From the NCBI GenBank assembly GCA_013203145.1, contig JABMOV010000155.1:1-44807 (forward strand): DNA of 44,807 nucleotides, in the 5' to 3' direction. The DNA comes from Fidelibacterota bacterium (lineage in GTDB: Bacteria; Fidelibacterota; Marinisomatia; Marinisomatales; JABMOV01). Shown piece by piece: positions 1 through 9,232 of the stretch (position 1 is the stretch's first letter; each line of letters starts with the position of its first letter). Below the pieces are notes generated by a model. The model was not told where the DNA came from. It was given only the letters and a program-made list of their open reading frames with translations, and searched no databases. Position numbers and translations under genes: made by a program.

Positions 1-1122
1 ATTAATATACGCCCTCTATCCTTATTGATGACAATATTCCTTTCCATTGGAATTTCACAAGAGAAACTTCAGATCCAATCTTCAGTCTCTGTTAAGAATA
101 ACGATAAATTAATTATCAAGTCGAATGGAGTCTCTATTGTTGAAAAAAATAAAATCACCAAAGGAGTAAAACGATTTTCAACCGCGAAAAATATCGTATC
201 AGCCTTTAATATGGAGAATGAATCAATTGGTATTATTTCTCATGTTAAAAGTTTTACCTATCAATTCACAAACATTGATAGCGATTTTAAAATATTATCC
301 ACTTTTGATTTTGAAATTATTAGAGATCTTGGGTTTCCACAAATACATCGTCGGACAAACAATCAGTATTTATTTCTAAATCCAGTTGAACAGATTGTAA
401 CTATATATAATGACAAAGGAGAACAAATTGTTCAAAAGTCATTGTTTGACAATAATGACTTTGATCATGAAAAAAGACTGTTCTTTATTCAGGGTACTGA
501 AAATGATTATGATCTGATTTTAGCTCAAGAAGAAGCAACCGGAAATAAAAACAATTCATATTTATTTACTCTTTCTAAAAACTTTCAGTTTTCACCAGTT
601 ATACCCATTCAACTTTCACTTCCATATCATGGAATATTAACACAAAATAATGTTCTAGGTGTAACGGGCACATCATTTACTAATACGTACCAGGATGCTA
701 TCCACAAAATTCTGCTTTATGATTTGACAAGCAATTCCCTTATCAAAAATATTGAGGTTCCATCACCGCCAAAGATTTTTAAAAAAGGGAAGAATCAGTT
801 TTATTCAGTCTCAAATAAGGATTTTCGCATTTTATCTGATGATGGACTTATAAGTACAAAATATGAATTTAGTGAAGAAATAGTACCCTTTGATTTTCAC
901 TTAAGCAATTCGACCTATTATGTTTTGGGTGGAGCAAATCCTGAGTACACAAATGGTTCAATACAATATTCACAAGGTATACTATATCGTATCCGTGACG
1001 GTAAAAGTACTGAATTCCCTATTGTTCACAGTTCATCCATACTCCAGGGAGGGTTCATTTCAGAAAAAGCACAATTTTGTATTAGAACCTCCGAAAAAAT
1101 CTTTTTCTATGATTTACCATGA
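1..1122 (+). CDS. Secreted propeller-like protein of unknown function, 5' end outside the window
   Basis: The reading frame is open from base 1, and the first ATG (base 28) falls inside a hydrophobic stretch that looks like the end of a signal peptide (TIFLSIGIS then Q). The true start is therefore probably upstream and the gene is partial. The rest, about 360 residues, is a run of short beta-strand-like segments with recurring patterns such as LLYDL and FFYDL, which suggests a beta-propeller. I recognise no named family and see no catalytic motif. It overlaps the next gene by four bases (ATGA), so the two are probably translated together. The neighbour is a secreted M23 peptidase; a substrate-binding or partner role is inference only. 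Confidence 0.75.
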   Translation: MNIRPLSLLMTIFLSIGISQEKLQIQSSVSVKNNDKLIIKSNGVSIVEKNKITKGVKRFSTAKNIVSAFNMENESIGIISHVKSFTYQFTNIDSDFKILSTFDFEIIRDLGFPQIHRRTNNQYLFLNPVEQIVTIYNDKGEQIVQKSLFDNNDFDHEKRLFFIQGTENDYDLILAQEEATGNKNNSYLFTLSKNFQFSPVIPIQLSLPYHGILTQNNVLGVTGTSFTNTYQDAIHKILLYDLTSNSLIKNIEVPSPPKIFKKGKNQFYSVSNKDFRILSDDGLISTKYEFSEEIVPFDFHLSNSTYYVLGGANPEYTNGSIQYSQGILYRIRDGKSTEFPIVHSSSILQGGFISEKAQFCIRTSEKIFFYDLP

Positions 1123-3254
1123 TTAAGGTTTCGTCCCTTCTATGGGTTTGTTTTTTATTCAGCCAATTTGGAAATGCACAATCCTATAATTGGCCTTGCG
1201 AACCCTTTACTCAACAACATTGGGTTAACGGTACATTTTGCGAGTGTCGATCAGGAACAAGCGGAGATCGTGACCATTTTCATGATGGAATTGATATTCA
1301 TCTTCCACAAGGTGAGCCGGTATATTCGGTAATCAATGGTACTGTCTCAGGCTTTGCAACAGCCGCCCAATCAGGAATAAATTCCTGGATACGGGCAGGA
1401 CGTTATGCTTATGTCCATGTAGATCCAAATCCTGCTTTAAGTGTGGGATCTCAAGTGATTGCTTTCCAAACAATTCTTGGATGGACAAACTCCTGGAATC
1501 ACATCCATTTCAAGGATGGCTACCCGGGAAGTGAAACGAACTCTATCCGTGCAGATGGTGGTTTAGATCCTTTGGTGGATACATGGAAACCTACCATCCT
1601 TGATGCCAAATTTTATATCAATGGAACCAATACTCAATTTCAAAATAATAGAGTTTTTGGTGATGTTGATATCGTTAGCCGAGCCTGGGATAGAACAGAT
1701 TCCGGACCAATCGGGGATAACAATGGAATATATAAAATTGGTTTTGATATCCTAGACTCAACCGGATCAATTATATTTGGTCCACGCACACCCTTTGAAT
1801 TTTACAATATCCCTGCATCAGACAATTATATTACCAATGTATTTGCGCCTGGATCAAATACCGGCACCTATCGATATACCATTACAAACAATGTCAGTTC
1901 AGATAATAAAATTGATGTATCTGACTGGAATCTGGGATCATATACAGCTCGTGTGTTTACTTGGGATCAGTATTTTCAAACAGATACACTTTTACAAGTA
2001 TTTGAGGTCACGGAATCAGATGATACTCCACCCAACAGCCCTACGCTATTGTCAGTATTGAGAGAAGGAAACGGATTTAGACTAAATTGGTTATCAAATC
2101 AAGATTCTGACTTACTTGGTTATCGACTCTATTTCAGTTATGATAATTCATCATGGTACAGTAACCATGATGAAACAATTCTTACTGCCGAGATATCTGA
2201 ATATGTAGTTCCATCATTTAGTTCCGAGATGGTTTTTCTTTATATAACAGCTGTGGATGATGGACCTTTTACAAATGAAAGTGAAAAGTCAAATACGGTA
2301 GTTTTCCGAAAGTCTGAGCCTGAAACCACACTATTGTTGGTAGATGCCTCGCGGAATAACAATATTATTGAGGATGAAGAATCTGTGGCCAATCTTGGCA
2401 GCATAATAGATACCTATTCATCATTAGGAATAGAAACAGTACATGATTCATTAATCTCACTATACAATGATACGCTTTCTACCCATCAGATTGCGTGGAT
2501 TCACTTTGGAATAAGACGTGATTCTATTTCGAACGGATTAGTTGAATGGTTAATGACTAGACATATTAATAGTGAAACGAAAACTCTTTCCATGGGAGCA
2601 TTTGCACCCAATATGCTTTTTCAATCAAACACTGGTCAAAATTATTTGGACTCACTTGGCATTGATAGTGTTTCATACGAACCATTAGATGCCCCTATCA
2701 CTGTAAGTACACATGATTTCCTTGGTGAACTAAATGATGTGAACATTTCAGTATTAATTGATTCAATCGGCTATGGTTTGGATTTCTCAAATTCGATCAC
2801 AATTCCATTGATTTCATTTGGTGATCACTATCTGGGTTTTATGAATCCTAATGACAATAACTCTATCGTTCTTTCCACGCCATTGGAAATGTTCTCTGAT
2901 CCAGATGCCCCTGCCTTGCTCATACTTGACCATTTTTTCCCTGGATCAGTTAGTGTTAAATCAGAAAAGGGTTTAATACCTTCACAATTTATGTTCACAA
3001 CCTATCCTAATCCCTTCAATGAAACGTTCGCTGTCCAGATCAACGGTCAGTCAGATCAATATTTAATATCCATGTTTGATATTCTCGGGAAATCAGTTTT
3101 AACAACTTCCTATTATAAAAAGTCATCTACTGGTTCAACAAATCTCAGTTTATCACCTTCAATCTCCTCATCTGCAACTGGTGTATACTTTGTTCAAATT
3201 AAGGGATTGCATTCCCCGACCATCCAGACACAAAAGGTATTATACTTAAAATGA
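1119..3254 (+). CDS. Secreted M23-family peptidoglycan endopeptidase with FN3-like domain and type IX sorting tail
   Basis: This is a 711-residue secreted enzyme with a signal peptide at residues 1-20 (cleavage after GNA). An M23 (lysostaphin/LytM) domain at about 45-145 shows the zinc pattern HxxxD (His55, Asp59) and HxH (His128, His130). M23 enzymes usually cut the peptide cross-bridges of peptidoglycan. A fibronectin III-like domain follows at about 303-397, then a flavodoxin-like or unknown segment. The tail from about 625 contains YPNPFNET and an Ig-like fold ending in YLK, the mark of type IX secretion substrates. Three Cys (27, 41, 43) near the active domain could form a disulfide. It overlaps both neighbours by four bases. 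The fold call is firm; the exact bond cut is not known. Confidence 0.85.
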   Translation: MIKVSSLLWVCFLFSQFGNAQSYNWPCEPFTQQHWVNGTFCECRSGTSGDRDHFHDGIDIHLPQGEPVYSVINGTVSGFATAAQSGINSWIRAGRYAYVHVDPNPALSVGSQVIAFQTILGWTNSWNHIHFKDGYPGSETNSIRADGGLDPLVDTWKPTILDAKFYINGTNTQFQNNRVFGDVDIVSRAWDRTDSGPIGDNNGIYKIGFDILDSTGSIIFGPRTPFEFYNIPASDNYITNVFAPGSNTGTYRYTITNNVSSDNKIDVSDWNLGSYTARVFTWDQYFQTDTLLQVFEVTESDDTPPNSPTLLSVLREGNGFRLNWLSNQDSDLLGYRLYFSYDNSSWYSNHDETILTAEISEYVVPSFSSEMVFLYITAVDDGPFTNESEKSNTVVFRKSEPETTLLLVDASRNNNIIEDEESVANLGSIIDTYSSLGIETVHDSLISLYNDTLSTHQIAWIHFGIRRDSISNGLVEWLMTRHINSETKTLSMGAFAPNMLFQSNTGQNYLDSLGIDSVSYEPLDAPITVSTHDFLGELNDVNISVLIDSIGYGLDFSNSITIPLISFGDHYLGFMNPNDNNSIVLSTPLEMFSDPDAPALLILDHFFPGSVSVKSEKGLIPSQFMFTTYPNPFNETFAVQINGQSDQYLISMFDILGKSVLTTSYYKKSSTGSTNLSLSPSISSSATGVYFVQIKGLHSPTIQTQKVLYLK

Positions 3255-4684
3255 GAAAAGTCCAATTGCTTCTACTTCTGCTTTTTATTGGTTGTTCAGT
3301 TCATCCACTTGTCGATCCTGTAAAAGGTAATATGTCCACTGTTCACAAAATTAATACGGCAATAAAAAAATCAGGTTTGGAAACCAACATGGGTATTCAC
3401 ATAATATCAGCCAAATCCGGAAAAACCATATACAACTTGAACATCCATCATTTATTCAATCCCGCAAGTAATAACAAAATTTATACTGCGACGGCAGCTT
3501 TAAAGTTTTTAACCACAAACTATCAATTCATAACTACTGCATGGATTCCAAAAGATGAGATAAACGCATCTCACATTAGTCGTCTTGTTCTCAAAGGAGA
3601 TGGTGACCCTGATTTTTCACTAGAAGATTTAGATACATTAACCCAATGGATTGCATCTAAAATCAATAGTATAGATACAATCATTGTTGATAACAGTAAA
3701 ATTGACTCTGTCCATTATGGTGAAGGTTGGATGTGGGACGAAGGCTCTGCATGGTATGCTGCACAAATTGATGGATTATCGTTGAATGATAATTGTATTG
3801 ATTTACATATATCAGGAAATGAAATTGGTGAAGCACCACACGTGGATATTATTCCAAATACGAATTATGTAGAAATCATAAATCAGGCCATCACTGTTAA
3901 TGATACACTGGATTTTGAAGAATTAGATATTTCACGTCATTGGTGGAATGCATCAAATATAATCGAAATTAACGGTGAATTTTTAATGGAGGAACCTGAC
4001 ACCGTACTTTATTATCGCAACGTGCATAATCCTGCACTATTTACTGGGACAGTGTTAAAAGAAATGCTTGAACAAAAAGGTGTTCAAATTGCCGGACCAG
4101 TTGTCCACGGATTGATTAAATCAGATGACGTAGTGATAGCTTCGCATGCAGCAGATCCCTTTCATAAATCTTTGTCAAATTTCTTGAAACAAAGCGACAA
4201 TTTATCAGGTGAGCTGTATATTAAACTCATTGGGAATCTCATCACCAATAATCCCGGCTCCTGGAATGACGGATTACATGCTACCCGATTGTTTTTCCAA
4301 GATGAAGTGGGTCTGGATACCACCTCTTTTTCATATGTAGATGGATCGGGCGTTTCACGCTATAATTATTCTTCTCCTGCCCATTTCACGCATTTATTGC
4401 AATGGGTTTATAAGAACGATTTATACCGTAAGGATTTTATGGAAGCATTACCCACTGGTGGATGGGATGGAACATTAGAAAGTCGTATGACAGGAGATGA
4501 TTCGGGGAAATACATCCATGCCAAAACAGGAACGCTTTCAGGTGCTAGCTGTTTGTCTGGTTTTATCTATCCTCCAAATGGCGAACCATTGATTTTCTCC
4601 ATTCTTATGAATGGATATGTAGGCGACGCAAAACCCTATCGTGATTTACAGGACGAAATTTGTCGAATTCTGGTTCAACAATGA
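3251..4684 (+). CDS. dacB: D-alanyl-D-alanine carboxypeptidase/endopeptidase, PBP4 type (peptidase S13), probable lipoprotein
   Basis: At 477 residues it has the usual length for the S13/PBP4 family, which removes the terminal D-Ala or cuts D-Ala-mDAP cross-links. All three penicillin-binding motifs are present: SxxK at Ser73-Lys76 (SNNK), SxN at 315-317 (SDN) and KTG at 425-427. The N-terminus is a signal peptide with a lipobox-like FIGC and Cys15, so it is probably anchored to a membrane as a lipoprotein. It starts inside the stop of the M23 gene (ATGA) and its own stop overlaps the LD-carboxypeptidase start. It therefore belongs to a tightly coupled peptide-trimming operon. The family is clear; DD-carboxypeptidase versus endopeptidase activity cannot be told from sequence. 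Confidence 0.92.
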   Translation: MRKVQLLLLLLFIGCSVHPLVDPVKGNMSTVHKINTAIKKSGLETNMGIHIISAKSGKTIYNLNIHHLFNPASNNKIYTATAALKFLTTNYQFITTAWIPKDEINASHISRLVLKGDGDPDFSLEDLDTLTQWIASKINSIDTIIVDNSKIDSVHYGEGWMWDEGSAWYAAQIDGLSLNDNCIDLHISGNEIGEAPHVDIIPNTNYVEIINQAITVNDTLDFEELDISRHWWNASNIIEINGEFLMEEPDTVLYYRNVHNPALFTGTVLKEMLEQKGVQIAGPVVHGLIKSDDVVIASHAADPFHKSLSNFLKQSDNLSGELYIKLIGNLITNNPGSWNDGLHATRLFFQDEVGLDTTSFSYVDGSGVSRYNYSSPAHFTHLLQWVYKNDLYRKDFMEALPTGGWDGTLESRMTGDDSGKYIHAKTGTLSGASCLSGFIYPPNGEPLIFSILMNGYVGDAKPYRDLQDEICRILVQQ

Positions 4685-5610
4685 TAAGACCCAAAGCATT
4701 ACTAAAAGGTGGCACTATTGGTGTAGTTTGTCCCTCAAAATGGGCTCCCAAGGAAGAACTAAAAGCTGTTCAAAAAATCTATGAATCACATGGGTATAAA
4801 ATAAAATACGGTAAATCTCCATTTTTACGTGATAATCAATTTGCAGGGACACCTGAAGAACGCGCCAGAGACATTGAGAAGATGTTTCCCGATCCTGATG
4901 TTGATGCTATCGTCTGTGCTCGTGGAGGATACGGCGCAAATCGTGTCATTCCATTGTTGGATTACAATGTCATTCGACAAAATCCAAAAATAATTATGGG
5001 ATATAGTGATATTACAGCTCTCCTCCATTCAATTAATCAACAAACCGGATTGATCACATTTCATGGCCCAATGTTTGTCACTTACAAACAAGAGTTCATT
5101 CCTTATAATTGGGAAATGTGGGAATCTATAGTATCTGGAAAATCACATATTGAAGCAACAAACCCACCTGATTTAAAATTCAATGTTCTAAAGCCAGGGG
5201 TTGCTTCAGGACTACTTATGGGTGGAAATCTTACATTAATAGCCAATCGGTTAGGCACACCCGGTCAAGTAGATTTTGACGATTCAATTCTTTTCCTAGA
5301 GGATATTGATGAATATCTATATGCCTATGATCGTTATTTAGTTCATCTGAGACAATCTGGGACTGTTGATAAAATCAAAGGTCTAATTGTCGGTGAACTG
5401 GAGGACATTAAGGATGATACGATTCCATTTGGTAAAACCACCGACGAAATCATTCTAGATGTTTTTGGTGATTTAGATATTCCAATTGTAACAAATGTCG
5501 CGTGCGGGCACGGTAAGTATCAAATGACATTACCTGTGTCACATCCTGTTGCATTGGATGTATCATCTGATTCTTTCTTTTTATCTTGGGATGAATCACC
5601 CGTTACATAA
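4681..5610 (+). CDS. ldcA: LD-carboxypeptidase (peptidase S66, LdcA family), cytoplasmic
   Basis: This 309-residue protein has no signal peptide. LdcA cleaves the L-Lys/mDAP to D-Ala bond of tetrapeptides during murein recycling. The S66 catalytic triad is visible: Ser109 in GYSD, Glu207 in LFLED and His277 in CGHG. These match Ser115, Glu217 and His285 of the Pseudomonas aeruginosa enzyme in order and spacing. ARGGYG (80-85) is also a family hallmark. I place the start at 4681, where ATG overlaps the dacB stop as ATGA, rather than the upstream in-frame ATG at 4660, because RPKALLKGG is the normal S66 N-terminus. Coupling to dacB suggests sequential trimming of pentapeptide to tripeptide. Confidence 0.93.
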   Translation: MIRPKALLKGGTIGVVCPSKWAPKEELKAVQKIYESHGYKIKYGKSPFLRDNQFAGTPEERARDIEKMFPDPDVDAIVCARGGYGANRVIPLLDYNVIRQNPKIIMGYSDITALLHSINQQTGLITFHGPMFVTYKQEFIPYNWEMWESIVSGKSHIEATNPPDLKFNVLKPGVASGLLMGGNLTLIANRLGTPGQVDFDDSILFLEDIDEYLYAYDRYLVHLRQSGTVDKIKGLIVGELEDIKDDTIPFGKTTDEIILDVFGDLDIPIVTNVACGHGKYQMTLPVSHPVALDVSSDSFFLSWDESPVT

Positions 5611-5660
5611 TAATCATTTTTAAAATAATAGAGTAGATTAATACTGTAAAACTTGTTATC

Positions 5661-5667
5661 AAGGAGG
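5661..5667 (+). promoter_or_regulatory. Shine-Dalgarno site deciding the spmA start
   Basis: AAGGAGG stands four bases before the ATG at 5672. A TTG at 5669 is too close to be used, so translation begins at 5672. Confidence 0.75.
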
Positions 5668-5671
5668 TTTG

Positions 5672-6271
5672 ATGCTGAATTACATTTGGTTTGGGATGAT
5701 TATTATTTCTGTAATTGTTGGAGCTATTACTGGAAATATTGATGCTGTTACACAAGCAGCTATTGATATGGCCAAAACTGCGGTGGAAATCGCAATTAGT
5801 CTTATTGGAATCATGGCGCTCTGGCTCGGCATCATGAAAATAGCGGATAAATCCGGTTTAATCTCCCTTATTGCCCGTGGGTTAAAACCAATTACAATTC
5901 GATTGTTTCCCGATGTACCACCAGATCATCCAGCAATTGGATCAATCATTTTGAACATGGCAGCGAATATTCTTGGACTTGGTAACGCTGCGACCCCATT
6001 GGGATTAAAAGCAATGGAGGAACTACAAGAAATAAATCCTGACAAAGATACAGCCTCTAACGCGATGGTTACCTTTTTGGCTTTAAATACGTCCAGTGTT
6101 CAACTTATCCTTCCCGCTACTGTAATTGCATTAATGGGAACAGCCTCAAATCAAATTTTTCTTACAACGATTTTTGCAACCACCATTTCTACAATCGTTG
6201 CGGTAATTATGGCGAAATTCCTAGAAAAACGGAAACGCTTTGCTTATGTAAAGGAGGTCAACAATGGTTGA
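5672..6271 (+). CDS. spmA: Spore maturation protein A-like membrane protein (nucleoside recognition/Gate domain)
   Basis: A 199-residue, multi-spanning inner-membrane protein. The signature LGLGNAATPLG (about 108-118) and GIMALWLGIMKIADKSG (about 49-65) are typical of SpmA. In Bacillus subtilis spmA and spmB lie in one operon with dacB and are needed for proper spore-cortex dehydration; their transport substrate is unknown. Here the gene follows dacB and ldcA, so a link to peptidoglycan trimming is conserved even though nothing else suggests sporulation. A strong AAGGAGG site precedes the ATG. It overlaps spmB by eight bases. Confidence 0.9.
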   Translation: MLNYIWFGMIIISVIVGAITGNIDAVTQAAIDMAKTAVEIAISLIGIMALWLGIMKIADKSGLISLIARGLKPITIRLFPDVPPDHPAIGSIILNMAANILGLGNAATPLGLKAMEELQEINPDKDTASNAMVTFLALNTSSVQLILPATVIALMGTASNQIFLTTIFATTISTIVAVIMAKFLEKRKRFAYVKEVNNG

Positions 6272-6812
6272 TACTTTTGTTGCAATCCTGAATGAAGGTT
6301 CCAAATATATTATTCCTTTTTTAATCGGTGGTATCCCGCTATATGGATTGTGGGTAAAAAAGGTCAAAGTGTACGAAGTTTTTGTAGAAGGTGCCAAAGA
6401 TGGGTTTACAATCGCCGTTCGCATCATTCCATATTTGGTTGCCATATTGGTTGCCATTGGAATGTTTAGAGCTTCTGGTGCTTTAGACTTATTACTACAG
6501 GGATTGTCACCACTCCTAAATTGGATCGGATTCCCTCCGGAAAATTTACCATTAGCACTCATGCGTCCACTATCTGGAAGCGGTTCATTGGGTTTACTGA
6601 CTGATCTGATTAATGAACATGGAGCTGATTCAATATTTGCAAAAATTGGTGCCACCATGTTTGGCTCTACTGAAACAACTTTTTATGTACTGGCTGTATA
6701 CTTCGGGTCGGTGGGGATAAAACGGACTAGACACGCACTTCCAGCTGGGCTTCTAGCAGATGCAGCAGGAGCATTAGCAGCCGTATTTATCTGTAAACTA
6801 CTCTTTACGTAG
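6264..6812 (+). CDS. spmB: Spore maturation protein B-like membrane protein (nucleoside recognition/Gate domain)
   Basis: A 182-residue, multi-spanning membrane protein and the usual partner of SpmA. Its core RPLSGSGSLGLL (about 96-107) and GSTETTFYVLAVYFGSVG (about 132-149) are hallmarks of SpmB. The start is set by AAGGAGG at 6251-6257 before ATG 6264, inside the end of spmA, which implies coupled synthesis of the two halves. It is the last gene of the left plus-strand operon. The 62 bases to the convergent gene show no convincing hairpin terminator. Family assignment is secure; the substrate is unknown. Confidence 0.9.
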   Translation: MVDTFVAILNEGSKYIIPFLIGGIPLYGLWVKKVKVYEVFVEGAKDGFTIAVRIIPYLVAILVAIGMFRASGALDLLLQGLSPLLNWIGFPPENLPLALMRPLSGSGSLGLLTDLINEHGADSIFAKIGATMFGSTETTFYVLAVYFGSVGIKRTRHALPAGLLADAAGALAAVFICKLLFT

Positions 6813-6874
6813 GAATTGTCAGCGAATAAAATACGGGAAATTTTACGACAAGCCTTACCCACGACTGAGTGAGA

Positions 6875-9196
6875 CTAATTAATTTGTCCTTCCATAGATT
6901 TTTCTAACCTACGGGCAGTATCCAGAAATGCATTTACCGTGAGTTCTTTTATAAAAATCACTCCATGTGCGGCACGCAATCGCGGATGTTCATTTTCATA
7001 CCAAAAATCACGCCCAAGAATTAGCTCCATCAATTGATGCTGCTCTACCCAGATTTTTTGGGTTAAATCGCAAAATGGACCGTCTAATTCATAACTAGGG
7101 AACGATGCATCCTTTTGGCTTAAATAGCAATTCATAAATGTATCCTGCAATACGGACATAGAATTCAATGACACGGGTACAATGATATCAGCTTCAGCAG
7201 CATCAAATCGATACCAAACATTTCGGTATCCCCAGATTCGCACTTGCGACGTATCATGTTCTTTGCTCCAAAGACGTATTGCCTCCGCTATAGTTTGAAG
7301 TACTTTATAATGGGTATCCGGTCCGCTTCCCTCAGGATCCATGGCAAGGGTGATAACGGTAGGTTTCACTTCCCGGAGCATTTCCAAAATTGGTTGGACA
7401 TCCCTGCCACGTTGCGGGTTTTCAGTAAATATATCACCTGTATAAAAACCAAGTCTAGCATGACGAATGTCGGCAACTTTTACGCCATAATGCGCCCAAA
7501 CAAGCTCTTCTTCAAACTCACGAATCATACCCTTTAGCTTCTGCACATTTTTGGTATTCTTTTCTCCGTCATAACAGTCATCAAGATACTTTACTATTGT
7601 ATCAATTGCCTTGACGGTATCATCTTTACTTTTTAACGAATAGGTACCAACCAGCGCACGAACAATACGATGACTCAAACCTCGTTTCTGACCCTCTTCA
7701 TTCTTTGAGGCAATTCGATCCAAATAATGATAGATATCTTTATCCCATTTTTCATTATAACCTTTATCAAAGAAGTCTGAGTATTCCATCATTTGAATAA
7801 GATCATTTTCAATAAATTCTTTCGTTTTTAGCAAAACAGATCGCAAATACTGATTTGTCACCGATGTGAATCCAGATGTTAGATTCACGAAAACATTCCT
7901 ATTATTTGGGGAACGAACTAAATGAATGACATGGGGTAAATATCCCAACAAAATGTCGTCGTGGTGCGGACCAGTATGTAAAAATATTTCACCGTCTTCG
8001 CGACTAATTCCACGATCAATTTTTTGTTTAAATGATTTTACCAGGCTTATTGGAGTTTCATTATATAAATCTGGAATCTGTGCACAAAAAGGATCATTTT
8101 TCATATCATCAATAGTAATGCGTGTACCAAACGTATTTGATGATTCACAAAGTCTAATAAAACTTCTCTCCCGTTTGACTTGATCCCATGAAGAATTCTC
8201 AAATGCTCTTCGTTGTGAATCTTCAAGTGCTATAGCTGCTCCATTTGTGAGATAAAACCGTGCGTTTTCTAATCGTTGTAAAACTGAGGCAGGATAACGG
8301 TTATCAATTTTGTTTTCTAAGGCTCCTTTTACAACCAGTGCCTTTGCTTCTCCTGCGGCAATAATAATAGCAGTGGCATTTGGATTTGCTGTTATTGTAT
8401 CAAGTCCAATGGTTATGACTAACCGGTTCTTGGAGATTTCAATTCCACCTAAATCTGTTGCGGCCGCCGCTTGGGTTTCGAAATTTGTTCCTGTCAATCT
8501 GGTTGTTGAATTAACATCCGAACCACGCACGTTGAATGCTATGTGTCCATCCGGTCCAATACCCCCCAAAAAGAACCCTATTCCTCCCAAATTGCGAATT
8601 TTCTGTTCATAATCACTACACCATTGATCTACCATGAAAATCGTTTTTTGTTGCATTTCCTCTAACGTTGTCTTTGCTGAACGAACTCTTAAAGTTAGGT
8701 CAACTATATAATCCGGGAATATTTCTGAAAGTGTTTTCCCTGATGATCGTGGAATTTCATCACAATTTATCAATAGGGCATTCTTTTCCAGTATTCCAAA
8801 ACCTTTGAGATAATAGTTCATACCATAATTATAAAAGCTATTATGCTGATTGGGATCAATAGGATAAAATTCATCAAGTTGAATAAATTTTAACTGTAAA
8901 AAATCAGGTTTTCTATTAAGAAATAGTCCATTATTCTTCCTTAAAGTTTCAGATTCCGTACTATCCCACTGGCTCAATAAATGCTGTGTCCATTTAATAA
9001 AATATTCAGGTGTTTTCCCTGTTGGCAGGCTCACAACTCCATTGGGATTATCTCCCACCCATTCTAAAAACCGCAATGCGGTTAGAAATCCAAGTTGGGG
9101 AAAATTATCAACAATAATATATGGGATTTGAGTCGTCGGAAAATCCCAATTGGATTTGTTAAAGAAATGTTGTTCGACATTTGATTGATATTTCAT
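6875..9196 (-). CDS. Glucosamine-6-phosphate deaminase-like protein fused to a PIG-L/LmbE deacetylase domain
   Basis: This 773-residue cytoplasmic protein has two domains. Residues about 30-325 are a NagB-type sugar-phosphate isomerase domain with PTGKTP (58-63), LDEF (Asp108, matching Asp72 of E. coli NagB) and GGIGPDGHIAFN (Asp216, His218, matching Asp141, His143). The position matching the catalytic Glu148 of E. coli NagB is Val223. Residues about 400-770 are an LmbE/PIG-L domain with the zinc motif PHHDD (410-414). That family removes N-acetyl groups from GlcNAc-like substrates. Such fusions are known in Bacteroidetes. A combined GlcNAc-6-phosphate deacetylase/deaminase is an attractive reading, but the missing Glu makes the deaminase activity uncertain. 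It lies 36 bases after anmK and is probably co-transcribed with it. Confidence 0.88.
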   Translation of the reverse strand: MKYQSNVEQHFFNKSNWDFPTTQIPYIIVDNFPQLGFLTALRFLEWVGDNPNGVVSLPTGKTPEYFIKWTQHLLSQWDSTESETLRKNNGLFLNRKPDFLQLKFIQLDEFYPIDPNQHNSFYNYGMNYYLKGFGILEKNALLINCDEIPRSSGKTLSEIFPDYIVDLTLRVRSAKTTLEEMQQKTIFMVDQWCSDYEQKIRNLGGIGFFLGGIGPDGHIAFNVRGSDVNSTTRLTGTNFETQAAAATDLGGIEISKNRLVITIGLDTITANPNATAIIIAAGEAKALVVKGALENKIDNRYPASVLQRLENARFYLTNGAAIALEDSQRRAFENSSWDQVKRERSFIRLCESSNTFGTRITIDDMKNDPFCAQIPDLYNETPISLVKSFKQKIDRGISREDGEIFLHTGPHHDDILLGYLPHVIHLVRSPNNRNVFVNLTSGFTSVTNQYLRSVLLKTKEFIENDLIQMMEYSDFFDKGYNEKWDKDIYHYLDRIASKNEEGQKRGLSHRIVRALVGTYSLKSKDDTVKAIDTIVKYLDDCYDGEKNTKNVQKLKGMIREFEEELVWAHYGVKVADIRHARLGFYTGDIFTENPQRGRDVQPILEMLREVKPTVITLAMDPEGSGPDTHYKVLQTIAEAIRLWSKEHDTSQVRIWGYRNVWYRFDAAEADIIVPVSLNSMSVLQDTFMNCYLSQKDASFPSYELDGPFCDLTQKIWVEQHQLMELILGRDFWYENEHPRLRAAHGVIFIKELTVNAFLDTARRLEKSMEGQIN

Positions 9197-9232
9197 AGTT
9201 GAATTTATGAGTATCCTGAAAGAACTTATATG

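Noticed and set aside
6813..6874. Search for a terminator between convergent spmB and NagB-LmbE genes
   Set aside because: No stem with a T-run could be found in these 62 bases.
7244..8612. Plus-strand ORFs opposite the NagB-LmbE gene
   Set aside because: They are shadows of a long gene with clear conserved motifs on the other strand and have no Shine-Dalgarno site or recognisable domain.
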